Shown: positions 47,353 through 60,000, numbered from the stretch's first letter. The stretch: 64,000 nucleotides of DNA from Ambrosia x helenae (GCA_030844895.1 CM061228.1:133715068-133779067), one strand, 5' to 3'. Notes: generated by a model not told the origin, from the letters alone. A program made the numbers and translations.

Positions 47353-48646
47353 AAAATAAGGGAGAAAATTAGTCGTTCAAAAAAAAGTAAATACGTTGTA
47401 ATAGAAAACTCAAGTGTGATCAAGATTGAACCAAAAACCCAAAAGTCATCTAAGCTCTTCACCATCATTGCAATGTCACTCCACTCTAAAGGTGTAGCTT
47501 CCATTTTACAATTCATCATGATGAAAGATCATACAAGTTGTATATACTACTATTGGTACTCATAGGGTTGACACTTGACATATCGTAGTGGTTGCCCTAT
47601 GTGGGGCAGAATGGCATTTTATTTTTTAAAGTGATCTTATTTTATTACTTTTAAAACCTTTTATAGCTATAACTTTTAATTAATACTACGTATATCATAA
47701 TATGACTGAGAATACAAACACTAATATGTTAGTTTTTATTAATCAATAAAAACGACGGAAGTAGGATAGTCAAATTAAAAAAAAAAAAAAAGTAAAATGC
47801 TCGTTTTATTATGCAAATTTAAAAAGACAAAATTATACAAATTATTCTTTATATATTATATATACACACACAAAAGTGTACCATATGTTTTGTCTTCAAA
47901 AAGCACGCAAAATGTCTTTGATGACTAAGTTTTGCATAATCTTTGTCCTTTGAGCTAACTGATGTTAACTTCTCAGTTAACTTTAAGATAAAATGATAAT
48001 TTTTCCCAAAAGACATAATCTAAAATTTATTTATAAAGGGATAAGTTGTAATTAATTCAAGTTCTTTTCTTTTGTTTATTTTATTTTTTTATCACTATGG
48101 TTTTATCTACTGTTAAATTTTCTTAATCCGTTAATTAACATATTTTCTATAATAATTATAAAAATAATATTGTCTGTAGTTTTTATCCACATTTTGATGT
48201 ACATTTACTTCGAATAACTTATAATGACTGTAAAAGTTATAAAAACTAACTCGACCGCACCAACAGTTTATGTAAAAACATAAAATAAAAAATTATAGTA
48301 ATTGTAAAATAAGAAAACCCAATAAATTAATCAAAAAACATTATACAAAAACATATATTTTTATATAAAAAAACATGTTAGTTAATAAATTAAGAAAAAG
48401 GTAAAGTAACCTATAAAACCATAATAACAAAAATATTGAAACAAAAAGAAAATACGAAAAGAAAGAAAATAAAGAAAGAGAAGTTGAATAAATTACAGAT
48501 TATGTCATTTACAAATTTTAAATTATGTCTTTTAGACAACACGGTCATCTCTATATAGGAAAAAAAGTGGACCAATAAAAAAAACAAAAGAAATTGAGTT
48601 ATTTTAGAAAAAAAAAATTAAAAATAAATTAAAAATTTTCTTTCTC
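47353..48646. other. AT-rich DNA without recognised genes
   Basis: Several A-runs (47780-47793, 48608-48617). No coding sequence or bounded repeat is seen. Confidence 0.45.
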
Positions 48647-49142
48647 ATGTTTCCTCCCGTAATTTTTAAACGTTTATATCTTTTATATACGAGATTTTTT
48701 AAAGAAAAAAATTACACCAAATTAACGAGCGTTTTATTATCTTTCCAACGAGTACCATAGTGCTATATAAAAATGGAGAAAAATCGACTATTTTTTGTGG
48801 GGTTTCGTTCATACAGGAAAAAAAAAAACACAAAGTGTTCAGGTTATTCATTAATCATGTTTTTTCTTTTAAACGAGGTTCTTATCTACGATGTTGAAAT
48901 TCAGCCCAATTGTCATGCTATCATTGGAATTTTACTCTTCTAAAGATGGATAGGTATACTTCATCAAGAGAAGCTAGGAGAAAGAATCGCGCAACACTGC
49001 AACACATGGTGTCACCTTATAGCAAGGTTATTTTTTATTTATTTAATTACAAGAGTAATAATTATTAATTATTACTATTAGTATTAGTATTATTAGAATG
49101 GTTATATTTTCAACCCCGGGACGCTCCCGAAATAAAAGCTAG
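48647..49142 (+). mobile_element. 3' part of a Helitron related to 29660-30174
   Basis: 48647-48800 is a close match, in Helitron orientation, to the reverse complement of 29868-30016 (CTCCCGTAATTTTTAAACG, AACGAGCGTTTTATTATC, CCATAGTGCTAT). The 3' end has the hairpin CGGGA, loop CGC, TCCCG at 49117-49129, nine bases, then CTAG (49139-49142) and T. The 5' end is not recognisable. Confidence 0.75.
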
Positions 49143-49251
49143 TTTTACTTTATAAAGTTAACTAAAAAATTAAAATCAGTTTGCTTAAAGAACAAAGAGC
49201 GTGCAAACTTTAGTTATAAAGGACTTTTTGCGTGCTTTTTGAAGACACGGA

Positions 49252-49873
49252 TGTAACACCCCGCCTCTAATATCATCCAATATTGTCCGTTTTGTCCACT
49301 AGAAGCTCACGAATTTGTTTTAGGTTGCCCGAGTGAAAACTTCCTAGGAGGTCACCCATCCTAGTACTACTCCCACCTGAGCAAGCTTAACTATGAAGTT
49401 TTCATGTGCTCCACAGCCAACTAATCTCAAAACGCGTTGGTGATTTATGAGGCAGGACATTACTTATGAACGAAGATCTCTCCTGTCCACGGGAGATGTG
49501 GGATATGCCTAGGGTGTTACAATCACCCCCCATCAGGGACTCATCGTCCTCGATGAGGTTTGCCCCACCATCCCGGATGGCACAGGAGTGGCTCTGATAC
49601 CATTATGTAACACCCGCCTCTAATATCATTCAATATTGTCCGCTTTCCCACTAGAAGCTCACGGATTTGTTTTTGGTTGCCCGAGTGAAAACTTCCCAGG
49701 AGGTCACCCATCTTAGTACTACTTCCACCTAAGCACGCTTAACTGTGGAGTTTTCATGTGCTCCATAGCCAACGAAGCCCAAAACGCGTTGGTGATTTAT
49801 GAGGCAGGACATTACTTATGAACCATGATCTCTCCTGTCCACGGGAGATGTGGGATATGCCTAGGGTGTTACA
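49252..49873 (-). mobile_element. Cassandra TRIM retrotransposon with 5S rRNA-like LTRs, complete
   Basis: Two LTRs of about 270 bp (49252-49521 and 49606-49873) enclose an 84-bp centre. On the minus strand the right LTR ends in GGGTGTTACA, then three bases, then the primer-binding site TGGTATCAGAGCCAC (49603 to 49589). A purine tract GATGGGGGGTGAT precedes the second LTR. Each LTR carries a stretch related to plant 5S rRNA, including GAGGTCACCCATC and TAGTACTAC. That combination is diagnostic of Cassandra, a non-coding element whose LTRs borrowed a 5S gene. Flanks ACGGA and ACAGA are a near-perfect 5-bp target duplication. The LTRs differ at roughly 20 sites by eye, so the insertion is old. 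Confidence 0.92.
49325..49430 (-). repeat. 5S rRNA-derived segment in the left Cassandra LTR
   Basis: Read on the minus strand it follows the order of plant 5S rRNA: GTTAAGCTTGCTCAGGTGGG, then AGTAGTACTAGGATGGGTGA, then CCTCCTAGGAAG. It is diverged and embedded in an LTR, so it is not a 5S gene. The equivalent in the right LTR is at about 49677-49780. Confidence 0.85.
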
Positions 49874-50264
49874 ACAGAACAATGGGTGCAATTTTGAAAA
49901 TAAATAAAGGGCAATTTACTCATTTGAACTCCCAATCTCCTTTTGCGTGCTTTAGTTATCACTTTATTGGAGCCAAGTTAATATTTCTAAAGTCTTCTAC
50001 AATTTAAGGGTTGAGCAGGGGTAGTCATATCCATAGTTCGATACCTGGTTCTTATCCAAAAACTATACTACGCTCAATAGGCCTGCTTACATGTTATGTC
50101 TATTTTGGTTTTGACTAATAAGCTTTTTATAAATTTAAGCCCTTGATAAATGTGTTTAAAAATTACAATTAAAAATTTACTACTAAAACACACACATAAT
50201 TGATTTACCAACACTTCTTGCTTTTACTGTTACACCCGTTGTTACTTTGAACGAAAATTACTAA
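49874..50264. other. No gene recognised
   Basis: AT-rich intergenic DNA. Confidence 0.4.
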
Positions 50265-50488
50265 GCGGCTGTTTGGTTGATTAAGTGCTTAATCATTAAG
50301 ATGGTCTGAATGGTTAAGAGGCTCTGAACAATGGTTAAGAGGCTCTGAACGGTTAACAGCTGAATCATTCAACATCCCTTATTAGCTTAATGGTTCAGCA
50401 CTTAATCATTCAATTCAGATACTGAAACAAACAGTCTGAATGCTGAATGATTCAGACCTGAATGGTTAAGAGGCTACCAAACAACCCC
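50265..50488. mobile_element. PIF/Harbinger-type MITE, 224 bp, relative of 18561-18758
   Basis: The right end reversed is GGGGTTGTTTGGTAGCCTC and the left end starts GCGGCTGTTTGGTTG. TAA flanks both sides (50262-50264, 50489-50491). The interior again repeats AATGGTTAAGAGGC words. Confidence 0.8.
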
Positions 50489-50839
50489 TAAGCCAAAGGT
50501 CCTTAACTAACATACTTACTTAGAAGCTTTGCTTCTGTCTATACTTTAGACTGTACCATTCATCGACACTTTGTTACATAATATATATTAAAAAAAACAT
50601 ATGAGATGCGCCAAAGTGGATTAGTTTTCTTTGGCACGTGTTAAAACGAGAGTTAATCTTTGGTTTTCTAGTTTGTTTACTGCTTAATTTCAAAGTTGCT
50701 AAGTCTGTTTAGATGAATGCTAGGGTTTATCAGTTTTATATTATAGATTCGTCTTGTATTCTTTTTAACGCAAATTATATACGTGGCATGCATATTCTGC
50801 TAACGTTTTTTAGCCTTTTTTTTATTATAAGGTGATTAA

Positions 50840-51103
50840 GAGCACTCATATATGTCCCTCATAATTTTGTGAGAGAAAACCCCGTATTTTTTATGGGGTT
50901 GTGCGTGCGGAAAATGGAAAACCTACTATTTATCGGTATATTTGAGGATATTTGAGAATTTTTGGGGAAAACAGTTTTCCTGTATTTATTTTTTAATATT
51001 TGCTAAAAGTGGTTGTGAGTTGAGGAGAGAGAAACTGTAATCATTTTTAGTGTAATATGTGGTTGTGAGTGGATCGGGGATGAGGAACCTATTATGAATG
51101 CCC
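50840..51103. mobile_element. Probable PIF/Harbinger-type MITE, 264 bp
   Basis: Ends GAGCACTCATATATG and, reversed, GGGCATTCATAATAGG, flanked by TAA on both sides (50837-50839, 51104-51106). Confidence 0.65.
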
Positions 51104-51430
51104 TAAACTAATAGTATGTTTTGGTACAAAAGTGGGGCAAGGAAAGCATAAGGAGAAGGTTTTAACATATGACCATCGCCAAGGTTTGTGCTCTCAAAAT
51201 AATGTTTGTTAGTAACTTTCTTAACATTGTATCCAAAACTTTATCGTGCTGAAAACCTCATACGCGACAATGTGCACGAGTAGAAATACTAGTTTTACAT
51301 CAAACATCAAATTCTAATGGAAAATCCTTTTGAGTTCCGTCCTATATAATGTCATTGGTAGTTTTTTGAAGCCCCGTGTGAACAACCAGTTACCTGGATG
51401 CAGTCAACCTATCTCGCTTTTGATATGGTC

Positions 51431-51675
51431 ATTGGTTTCAGCATGCATTGGACTCATCAGGAGAGCACCAACAACTCTTGACCAGTGGTGTGTTCATCGG
51501 ATGGATAAGACTAAGTATGTATACTTTGCAATATGCTGAGGCCATCCCAATGGTATCTGGACTAACCAGTGAACCCGGACATTTAAGTACAAACCCTAAC
51601 AAATACAGTAATAGAATATTTGACCCCTGGCAATAAGCTCTTTTTACAATTCCTACTTGGTGCATGCAGTTTTAG

Positions 51676-51717
<42 letters not shown>

Positions 51718-51980
51718 TATCAGACTCACAATTCAATTCATTGGTTTGAGATGCATTGGACTCATCAGGAGAGCACCAACAACTCTAGACCCGTGGTGTG
51801 TTCATCAGATGGATAAGACTAAGTATGTATACTTTGCAATCTGCTGAGGCCATCTCAATGACATCTGGACTAACCAGTGAACCCAGATATTTAAGTACAA
51901 ACCCTAACAAATACAGTAATCGAATTTTTGACCCGTGGCAATAAGCTCTTTTTACAATTCCTACTTAGTGCATGCATTTT
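51431..51980 (+). repeat. Tandem duplication (offset 308 bp) with a 39-base poly-T tract
   Basis: A segment of about 230 bp beginning ATGCATTGGACTCATCAGGA occurs at 51443 and again at 51751 with few differences. The first copy ends in 39 T (51678-51716); the second ends in a GT run (51980-51998). The small ORFs here (51330, 51448, 51620) come from the repeat. Confidence 0.85.
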
Positions 51981-52014
51981 GTGTGTGTGTGTGTGTGTCA
52001 GACTCAATTCATTA

Positions 52015-52322
52015 GAGCATTCACATCTCATCCATCAAATTTCCTTCATCAAATTACACTAAAAATCACTATTCCACCCTAAAATTTTCTCTCATTTTTA
52101 AAATAATAATATATTTTCATTATATTTTCTCTTTCCTCACTCACAATCACTTCCAAAAATATTAAAATATTTTTATGGGTGAACAGTAGCTTTTCAAATA
52201 TAGGGGTGAACAGTGCTTCCACCAAATATTTTTTATATTCTCCACTCATAGCCACTTACACCCACCCAATATAATTTAGTAGACATACTCACATAAATTT
52301 GGTTATTTAAATGTGAATGCTT
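52015..52322. mobile_element. PIF/Harbinger-type MITE, 308 bp
   Basis: Ends GAGCATTCACATCT and, reversed, AAGCATTCACATTT, with TTA on both sides (52012-52014 and 52323-52325). The AT-rich interior has the direct repeat GGGTGAACAGT. Confidence 0.75.
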
Positions 52323-52339
52323 TTAGAGCACAAAAACAA

Positions 52340-52342
52340 AAA

Positions 52343-52377
<35 letters not shown>

Positions 52378-52379
52378 AT
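52340..52379 (+). repeat. (AATA)n microsatellite
   Basis: About ten units. It abuts the right side of the MITE. Confidence 0.95.
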
Positions 52380-53602
52380 GTTTATTGACAACGATATGGG
52401 CTGTTTTCTAACTCCCAGACCCAAAACCGGAGTAACGGTTCCATCGACAGAAGATGTAACAAGGAACATGAACCACCGAAGATAAGGACCATACGGTTGT
52501 TCCTTTACTTCCAAAAGAAGTTTAACTTATTAAAAAGAAAAAAACAATCCAATTAAATGAGATGAAACTTCAATTCTCTCCTTTTCCATTCTCTTCAATA
52601 TCTGGCATTTTTTCATGTACCATGCATACATCACTTTCTCAAAATTTAAAATTAGCTAAAATAATAATAAATTATGAGGTTGAGAGTGAAATATTTTTAT
52701 ATAAGACCAATTGCAAGTTAATTTATGGCTTTATGCTAACATTCACGTATAATAATATGTTAATAATATATACACACGTATAGTATTGACAAAATTTCTA
52801 TGCGTACATCAATTTATTAAATGATGAGAGACCAAAAATATGAACCTTGAAATGGACCCATTGACAAATGACAAAATAAAAGGAAATTATGAGGTTGAGA
52901 GTGAAAAATGCTTAAAACATGTGCTAGAATTTAGAAAACATCTCACGATATTTACTAACAACTAGTATGTTAGCATCTAAACATCCAGTAACTCGAATTC
53001 ATACCAACTTGAACTTGGACAAAAGTTATGTCAAAACGTAGACCTACAATCTGGTTTGTTGCGGTACCTGGTATGCTAGCGACATTCCATATGACTGTAA
53101 TGCCATTAGTACTAACACCCTTAGTACTAAAGGCGTTATCATTGAGTTGTTAAAAAAATGAAGAAAAAAAAAGTTAATGCCATTATTACTAACAACGTAA
53201 CCGTTAGTACTAACGCCGTTACTAATAACGACATAACCGTTACTACTATTCCTTTCAAGATTTATAAATATATAGAGTATAATTTGGGTGTGGATAGGTC
53301 TCTTTGTATGTGTTCAAGTGCAATTAAAAAGACTTTTTCTAATTGAATTATAATCTTTTAACGGCCAAAACGAAACCAAAGTCACGTAGTCATTTTTTTT
53401 AATTGAATTAGTTATCACTTTTGAGAGTCTGAGAATAATGTGTTCCAATGTTCCTCCTCTATCTTAGAGGTGCAAATGTACCGCGGCTATCCGCGATAAG
53501 GCCTCCTGCTATCCGCGATAGACCATCGTGATGGATCAAATGTACCGCGGCTCGCGATATACATTACGAGTGCAAACGAGGGAAAAAGAGCCGTTGGGGC
53601 TT
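52380..53602. other. No gene recognised
   Basis: AT-rich. Around 53085-53250 the words TTAGTACTAAC and GTTACTAATAAC recur. Around 53480-53565, TGTACCGCGGCT occurs twice. Neither has bounded ends. Confidence 0.4.
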
Positions 53603-53919
53603 CACTACAAGAATTTCGAATATTATGGGCGACCCCTTTAGCGGCGACCCGCTTTTTGGTCGCCGTTAAAGGTCAATTCCTGACAAAAGGGTTCATAACC
53701 TTTGATCTATGCTTGATCCAACGTCCCACATTACATCGTACCAAATACTATTAGCGGCGACCCCGTGTCGCCGCTAAAGGTCTTAAAATTATTGACCTGA
53801 ACCGTCTTTTCTTCTTCTTCTTTCCCTCCTTTTTCACTTTCCCTCTCTCGCGTCTCTCTCTCTCTCTCTCTCTCTTTGCTCTCATCTCTCTCTCGATCTC
53901 TTCATCACACCCACCGGAA

Positions 53920-54070
53920 CCACACCTCCTCTCATCTCCCTCCGCTTCACACCCACCGGAACCACCACCTCCTCTCATCTCCCTCCGCTTCACACCCACC
54001 GGAACCACCACCTCCTCTCATCTCCCTCATCTTCACACCGACCGGAACCACCACCGAATTAAGCCCACCG
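53920..54070 (+). repeat. Minisatellite, unit of about 45 bp, about three copies
   Basis: The words CACACCCACCGGAACCAC and CCTCCTCTCATCTCCCTC alternate. They follow a (CT)n run at 53855-53876. ORFs on both strands here are products of the repeat. Confidence 0.8.
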
Positions 54071-54587
54071 GAGCACCACCACCGGCCACGCACCACTGTC
54101 TTTCTTCTCTCTCTTGGTAAGTTTTAAGGTTTTTGCTATTTTTTTCCCTGTTTTTTTTCTTTTTTTTTTCTTTTCTGTTTTTTCTTTCTTTTTTCTGGTT
54201 TTTCTTTTTTTTTTCTGGTTTTTTATTTTTTTAAAATTAGTTTGTTTATTATTTTTTTATTCTTTGATAATATGTTTGTAGGAAAGGACCGATATAGAGA
54301 AGAACTTGAAGTTTCGTCGCCACTAATTATTTTATATATATATATATATATTTATGCTTTAATTTATATTGTTAGTATTAGGTTTGTATATATGTGTGTA
54401 AGTAGGTATGTATGTGTGTATTTAGGTATGTATATTTATATTAAATTGTGTATTTTTATTTAAAAAATATATTATATATGTATATTTAAAAAAAAGATAT
54501 ATGTAAGTAAATATGTATTTTTCAAAAAATACGTAATATATAAATATTTTTAAAAAATATATTATATATTTAGATTCTTTTTAAAAA

Positions 54588-54592
54588 TATAT

Positions 54593-54624
<32 letters not shown>

Positions 54625-54944
54625 TGTATGTATGTATGTATGTATGTATGTATGTATGAGTGTGTGTATGTATGAGTGTGTGTATGTATGAGTGTATGTA
54701 TGTATGTATGTATGTATTTATGTATGTATGTATGTATGTATGTATGTATGTATGTATGCATGTACGAGTGAGTGAGTGAGTGTGTGTGTGTATGTATGAG
54801 TGTATGTGTGTGTATATGAGTGTGTGTGTATGTATGAGTGTGTGTATGTATGTGTGTATGTATGAGTGTATGTATGTATGTATGAGTGTATGTATGTATG
54901 TATATATGTATGTATGAGTGTGTGTATGTATGAGTGTATGTATG

Positions 54945-54979
<35 letters not shown>

Positions 54980-55070
54980 GAGTGTGTGTGTATGTATGTA
55001 TGTATGTATGTATGTATGAGTGTATGTATGAGTGTATGTATGAGTGTGTGTATGTATGTATGTTTGTTGA
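54588..55070 (+). repeat. Complex TATG/TGAG/TGTG microsatellite, about 480 bp
   Basis: Long arrays of TATG alternate with TGAG and TG runs. Opposite-strand ORFs of Thr-His-Ile-Tyr repeats, up to 218 codons, come from this satellite and are not genes. Confidence 0.95.
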
Positions 55071-55121
55071 TAGTTGACCCATTTGGTATAAATATATTTG
55101 TAGGCGTAACTTAATGTCATA

Positions 55122-55250
55122 ATGACGAATCCTCAATTCCAAGCACAAATGCTCCAAATGTGTAATCAATTTTTCCAATCTCAAAACTTTGAAAATCAAG
55201 GCGGAAGCGGCAATAGTGGCGATCACGACGACGAAGACGAAGACGTTTAG
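55122..55250 (+). CDS. Small acidic ORF, possible last exon of a CACTA-borne gene
   Basis: 42 codons in a region otherwise low in coding potential, starting MTNPQFQAQMLQMCNQFFQS and ending in an acidic run (GDHDDEDEDV). A TTTGTAG acceptor lies at 55096-55102, so it may be the end of a spliced reading frame whose 5' part (after a donor GGTAAG near 54117) lies before the satellite. No family is recognised. It could be a vestige of a CACTA accessory protein. Confidence 0.35.
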   Translation: MTNPQFQAQMLQMCNQFFQSQNFENQGGSGNSGDHDDEDEDV

Positions 55251-55681
55251 GCGTTTTTGGTATGTTTGTTTAGGTTTGTTGGTATGCTTGACTGTAAATA
55301 TTGGTATGTTTGTTTAGTTTTGTTAGTATGTTTAGACGAATGTTGGTTAAAGTTGGTATGTTTATATATATGTAAATTTTGGTATGTTTGGTTAATTAGT
55401 TTTGTTATTTTCGTTTGATTATGCGTTTATGGACAAAGCGAAAAAAAAGACCTCCGTCGCCGCTAAAGGTCCTGCCTAGATTGCACAGATTTTTGCCACA
55501 TGGCATGACACGTGGCAAAAAAAAAATAGAAAAAGAAATGCCACGTGGAAAAAGATCATTAGCGACGACCCTTTAGCGACCACAAAGGGCTTTAGGCACC
55601 AAGCTTTTTTGACAGGAGTTTTAGCGGCGACAGTCGTCACTAAAGACCCTGTCGCCGCTAAAGACTCCGTTCCTTGTAGTG

Positions 55682-56941
55682 CTTGTGCACCAGTCAAGCG
55701 ACCATTTTAAAAAAATCATTTTTTACCGTTATATATAAACAAACTGTACCAATTTTTTACCCCATTCACAATCCTACCATTTTCAACTCTCAAAAACTTA
55801 TTTTTTTTGTTACAACGGTGCATTGGACCGAATAGGAAGAATCTGCGTTAACAATCGTGTATAATAACGTACACATAAATCGAGCTCATCCAGTCGGGCT
55901 CCCTGCTAGGCTAACGTTTTAGCCGAATTTAGTGTCCTAGTCGTTGGAACAAAACACACTTGTAATTCACTCCCACACTAGTGGTTGGATCTCAAAGCGA
56001 AGTATGAACGTCATAAAAAATGTTTAGAATAACCGTGGAGGAAGAAACCAACCAAACCAAAGACATGGCTATCGATCTTACTGAAATCGAGTATACTTCT
56101 GAGATCGGCCCAAGTGTTGACCATGTTTCGGCATGGCATATTTAAGGCCAAAATTACGTTAGGTTAATTATGTTTTCTAATTATTATTTTATTTTATGTA
56201 ATGTTATTTGATTTTAGTTTATTTAAGATTATTATATTTTATGTAGTGTTATTTACTTTTAGTTTATGTAATGTTTTTATTTTATTCTATGCAATGCTAT
56301 TTAGTTAAAAAAAAGTTAGTGATGGGTGTGATGATCGATCACCCCATGTAAATAGTGGTGGATGTGATAAAATGTGAAGAAATTGAGGTGACATGTGGAG
56401 ATTGGTTGAACGTAGTGTAATGGTGTGTGCGATGATCACCCCATATGGCCTAAGGTGCAAGTATTTTTGGTACTTAGACTGCATGGTGTAGTCATGGGGT
56501 AAATGGGGCATAGAGCGACATGTGATGACCACGTAAATTTACATCCAACCCCCAAAAAATCATGGGGTGGTGGTAGTGTGGAGAGTGTCTTTTTAATCAA
56601 ATAACCAATTACATTCAACAGCCAACCACAACCACAACCAGCAACCTCACTCTTACCTTTTGCCTCACGCCGGTGAAAACTCTACAGCACGCCAGCTTCC
56701 ACGCCATATAGTGGATGTGTTGATGACGCGCATGAACTTCACACCCCCTTTCCACTCCCCACACTATTACGAGTAGCAGGTTAGTTTGTAGTAATTAAAA
56801 AAAAAGAATTAGTCAAATTTTGAACCAATTAGATCCACTTTTAGGCTTATGTTTTACATCTACCAATCATTTGTTGTATTTATTTACATGTAATGTAAGT
56901 GTTAGCATGTGATTAATGAGTGTTCTCTCTCTATATATAAT
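55682..56941. other. No gene recognised
   Basis: Non-coding. Between 56310 and 56450 the words GATGATC and CACCCCAT occur in two similar contexts (56330 and 56430), perhaps part of a foldback. Confidence 0.4.
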
Positions 56942-57080
56942 TGAAAGATTGTTAAATGTAATCCCTTGATTTGTATTTTATCAATCTCTCAAATATATAG
57001 ATAATAATTACATGGGCTTAAACTAGGTAAATTACAACCACAATAATAACACAATTAATTGTTTCTAAATATACAATCCA
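56942..57080 (-). repeat. 3' LTR of the copia element
   Basis: 139 bp, unusually short for copia. Its plus-strand left end TGAAAGATTGTTAA matches 62073 onward. Confidence 0.75.
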
Positions 57081-60000
57081 TTATACCTCTGCAGACGAAT
57101 CAAGAGGTTTACGTATGCTGAGATTGGACCGAAATTCTTTGAATAGTATATGAGGTAGGCCTTTTGTGAAGATGTCAGCAATCTGAAAGCGGGAAGAAAC
57201 ATGATGCACGTGTATTAACCCTTTGTGAACTAGCTCTCTTACAAAGTGAATGTCAAGCTCTATGTGTTTTGGTGCATTGGTGCTGAACAGGATTGCCGGA
57301 GAGATAAACGGCACTGACGTTATGACAGAAGACAAGAGTCACCTTTGATAACGGGGTGTGAAGTTCGAGAAGCAGATCGCAAAGCCAATAGATTTCAGCA
57401 ACGACGTTCGCAACTCCTCGATATTCTGCTCCAGCGCTGGAACGGGAGATAGTAGATTGGCGCTTAGAGGACCAGGAGAATAGAGAAGAGCCGAGATAAA
57501 CACAGTATCCAGATGTGGACCGGCGTGTGTCTGGGCAACCAGCACAGTCAGCGTCAGTGTAAGCTGTTAAAGACGTGGCATGGGGGGATCTAGTGTGAGA
57601 AGTTGGCGAAGCCAGTTTGAGGAGGTGACTAGGAGAATATCATCAACATATAATAAAAGGTAAGCAGTCTGTGCCTTTTGTTGAAGGATAAAAAGAGAGT
57701 TGTCGCATTTGCTCTGTGTGAACCCCATGCTAATGACATAATCTGTGAACCATTGATACCACGCCCTAGGTGCCTGTTTTAAACAGTAAAGAGACTTTTT
57801 TAGCTTGCAAACATGATTAGGAAAGTCTTTGTTGCGAAAGCCCATTGGTTGGTACATGTAGACAATCTTGTTCAGTTTGCGATGTAGGAAGGCGTTTGTG
57901 ACATCAAGTTGATGTACCGGCCATGACTTTTGAGAGCAATAGTGAGAACTGTTTGAATGGTTGCCGGTTTTACTACGGGACTGAAGGTTTCTCTACAGTC
58001 TATGCCAACCTGTTGTAACTTGCCATCACAAACTAAACGCGCCTTGTAGCGCTCAACAGAGCCATCATATTTAAATTTATGTTTAAACAACCACATGCTT
58101 CTAATAACGTTCATTTGTGGGTGTCTAGGTACCAAATCCCAAGTCTCTTTCTTAAGGTTGGCATTATATTCATCAGTCATGGCTTTATGCCATACCGGGT
58201 TTGATAAGGCAAAAGACGGGTTTTGGGTACTGGTTCGATGGAGGTGGTGTTAAGGTTGAAGGGTTGTTTAGGTTTGTGCATGTCGTCCATGGCTCGCGTG
58301 CGCATGGACTGGGTTGGTATTAGGAGAGGTTGATCGGGAATGGCTGAGGCAGTTGATGGAGGGGCTGGCGGGTGGGCTTGTGTGCTCGCGGTTGGGCCGG
58401 TGGGCTGGGGAGATGAGGGTATGGGCTGGATGGTTGGCGGGCTGATTGTTGATGGATGAGAAGTTTGGGCCGAGTGGTGGGAGGATGTTGGGCCGCTGGA
58501 AGGTGCGGGTGAGGGGGTGCAGAGGGTGCGTTTGGTGGGGGTGTCGGGTGGGGTTGGATTTGTTGGGTGTGGGTTGACTTGAGACCATAGCTGAGGATGT
58601 AGTGGGGCGGAGAGGAAGTCATAGGTAGGTGCGACTTTGTTTATGTGGTGGAAGGGGAAGATTGTTTAGTCAAAGATGCTGTGTCGGTAGATGGTGAGAG
58701 CATTTATACCCCAGTTGTTGCAAGGGGTATCCTAGGAAGACACAAGGGTGGGATCGAGGTTCAAGTTTGTGGGTGATGGTATTGGGTATGAGTGGATAAC
58801 ATAGGGAATCAAAGAAACGGAGATGGTCATAGGTTGGTGTAACACGGTATAGTAGTTCAGTTGGGGTGTGGTGATGGCGAGTTTTTGCTGGGGGTGATGT
58901 TATGAAGGTAAGTGGCCATGTCAAGGGCATGATGCCAAAAGGTCGGGGGTAGACCCACGTGGGCAAGGAGAGTGCAGATCGTGTTGTTGATAGAGCGGAT
59001 TTTTTGTTCCGCCTTACCATTTTGGGAGGAAGTGTAGGGGCATGAAAGGCGAAATATCACACCGTTTTGGTTACAAAATTGTTTGAAGCGTTAGTTAATG
59101 TACTCGGTTCCGTTATCACACTGAAAAGTTTTAATTTAGCGTTCAAATTGTGCTTTGATTTGAGTGGCGAAAGTAGATAAATGTTGTATACTTGTGACTT
59201 ATTTGCTAATGGGTATGTCCACAAAAAAATTGTGAAATCATTTAAAAACAATATGTAATATATGTGGCCGCCAGTACCGAGCACAGGTGATGTCCACAGG
59301 TCAATGTGTAAGATGTCAAAGGGTGCAACAGTAGTATTATTATATGCAACAAAGGGTAAACGAACACTTTTACCCAAAAGACAAGATTGGCAAACAGTCT
59401 TATTTATTGAATCATAAGAAATAGAACTAGAGTTTTTCAAAGACTATAATAAATTTGGTCCTAGATGGCCTAGGCGTTGGTGCCAAAGGCGTTGGAGAGG
59501 GCAGCAAAAACAGTTGGGGATTGTTTTGGTCAAAAATTATCTACTAAAAATAATCTTGTTTTCTAAATTAGTTAAAGTGAGGTAGAGTGCTAGTTTGATA
59601 AAAACTATGTGTTATTCTCAGGATGGTGACTTGTTAATATAAATAAGCTATTATTTGACAACTATGCTCGGGATGATGATGAGAAAATTGAGGATGGACA
59701 GTTATATCCTGAGGATGTAACTATCAGGCTGAAATATGAATTATGCTAAGATAGATAAATGTAAGTAAAATGCTATAAAGAAACGACACTCGATGTACGA
59801 GGAAAGCCCTTGATCAATGATAGATCGCCGGCATAAAACCTCGGGAGGAGACTAGGCCCCTGCCTTGTTTGTTAATATTAATGTGGTAAAAAGGATTACA
59901 ACTTTGGATGAATGAGTGGACGAGTGATCTAATAGTACAATGATATGTGAGTGTTCTCAGTAGTTGAGTGTGTGTGTATAGCTCTAGTAAAAGCAATGTG

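Larger units (their letters stand above)
53603..55681. mobile_element. Non-autonomous CACTA element, 2079 bp, perfect 3-bp target duplication
   Basis: The ends are CACTACAAGAA and, reversed, CACTACAAGGAA, flanked on both sides by CTT (53600-53602, 55682-55684). Subterminal regions on both sides are packed with TAGCGGCGACC / GTCGCCGCTAAAG words in both orientations. No transposase is present. The interior contains a CT-rich and CACCGG-repeat region, a large TATG satellite and a small exon-like ORF. Confidence 0.9.

Noticed and set aside
49325..49430. 5S rRNA gene
   Set aside because: The segment is diverged and sits in both LTRs of a Cassandra element.
54570..55226. Minus-strand ORF of 218 codons
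   Set aside because: It is the translation of the TATG satellite (Thr-His-Ile-Tyr repeats), not a protein.
58268..58622. Two Pro/His-rich ORFs on the minus strand
   Set aside because: They correspond to the low-complexity linker between copia integrase and reverse transcriptase, not separate genes.
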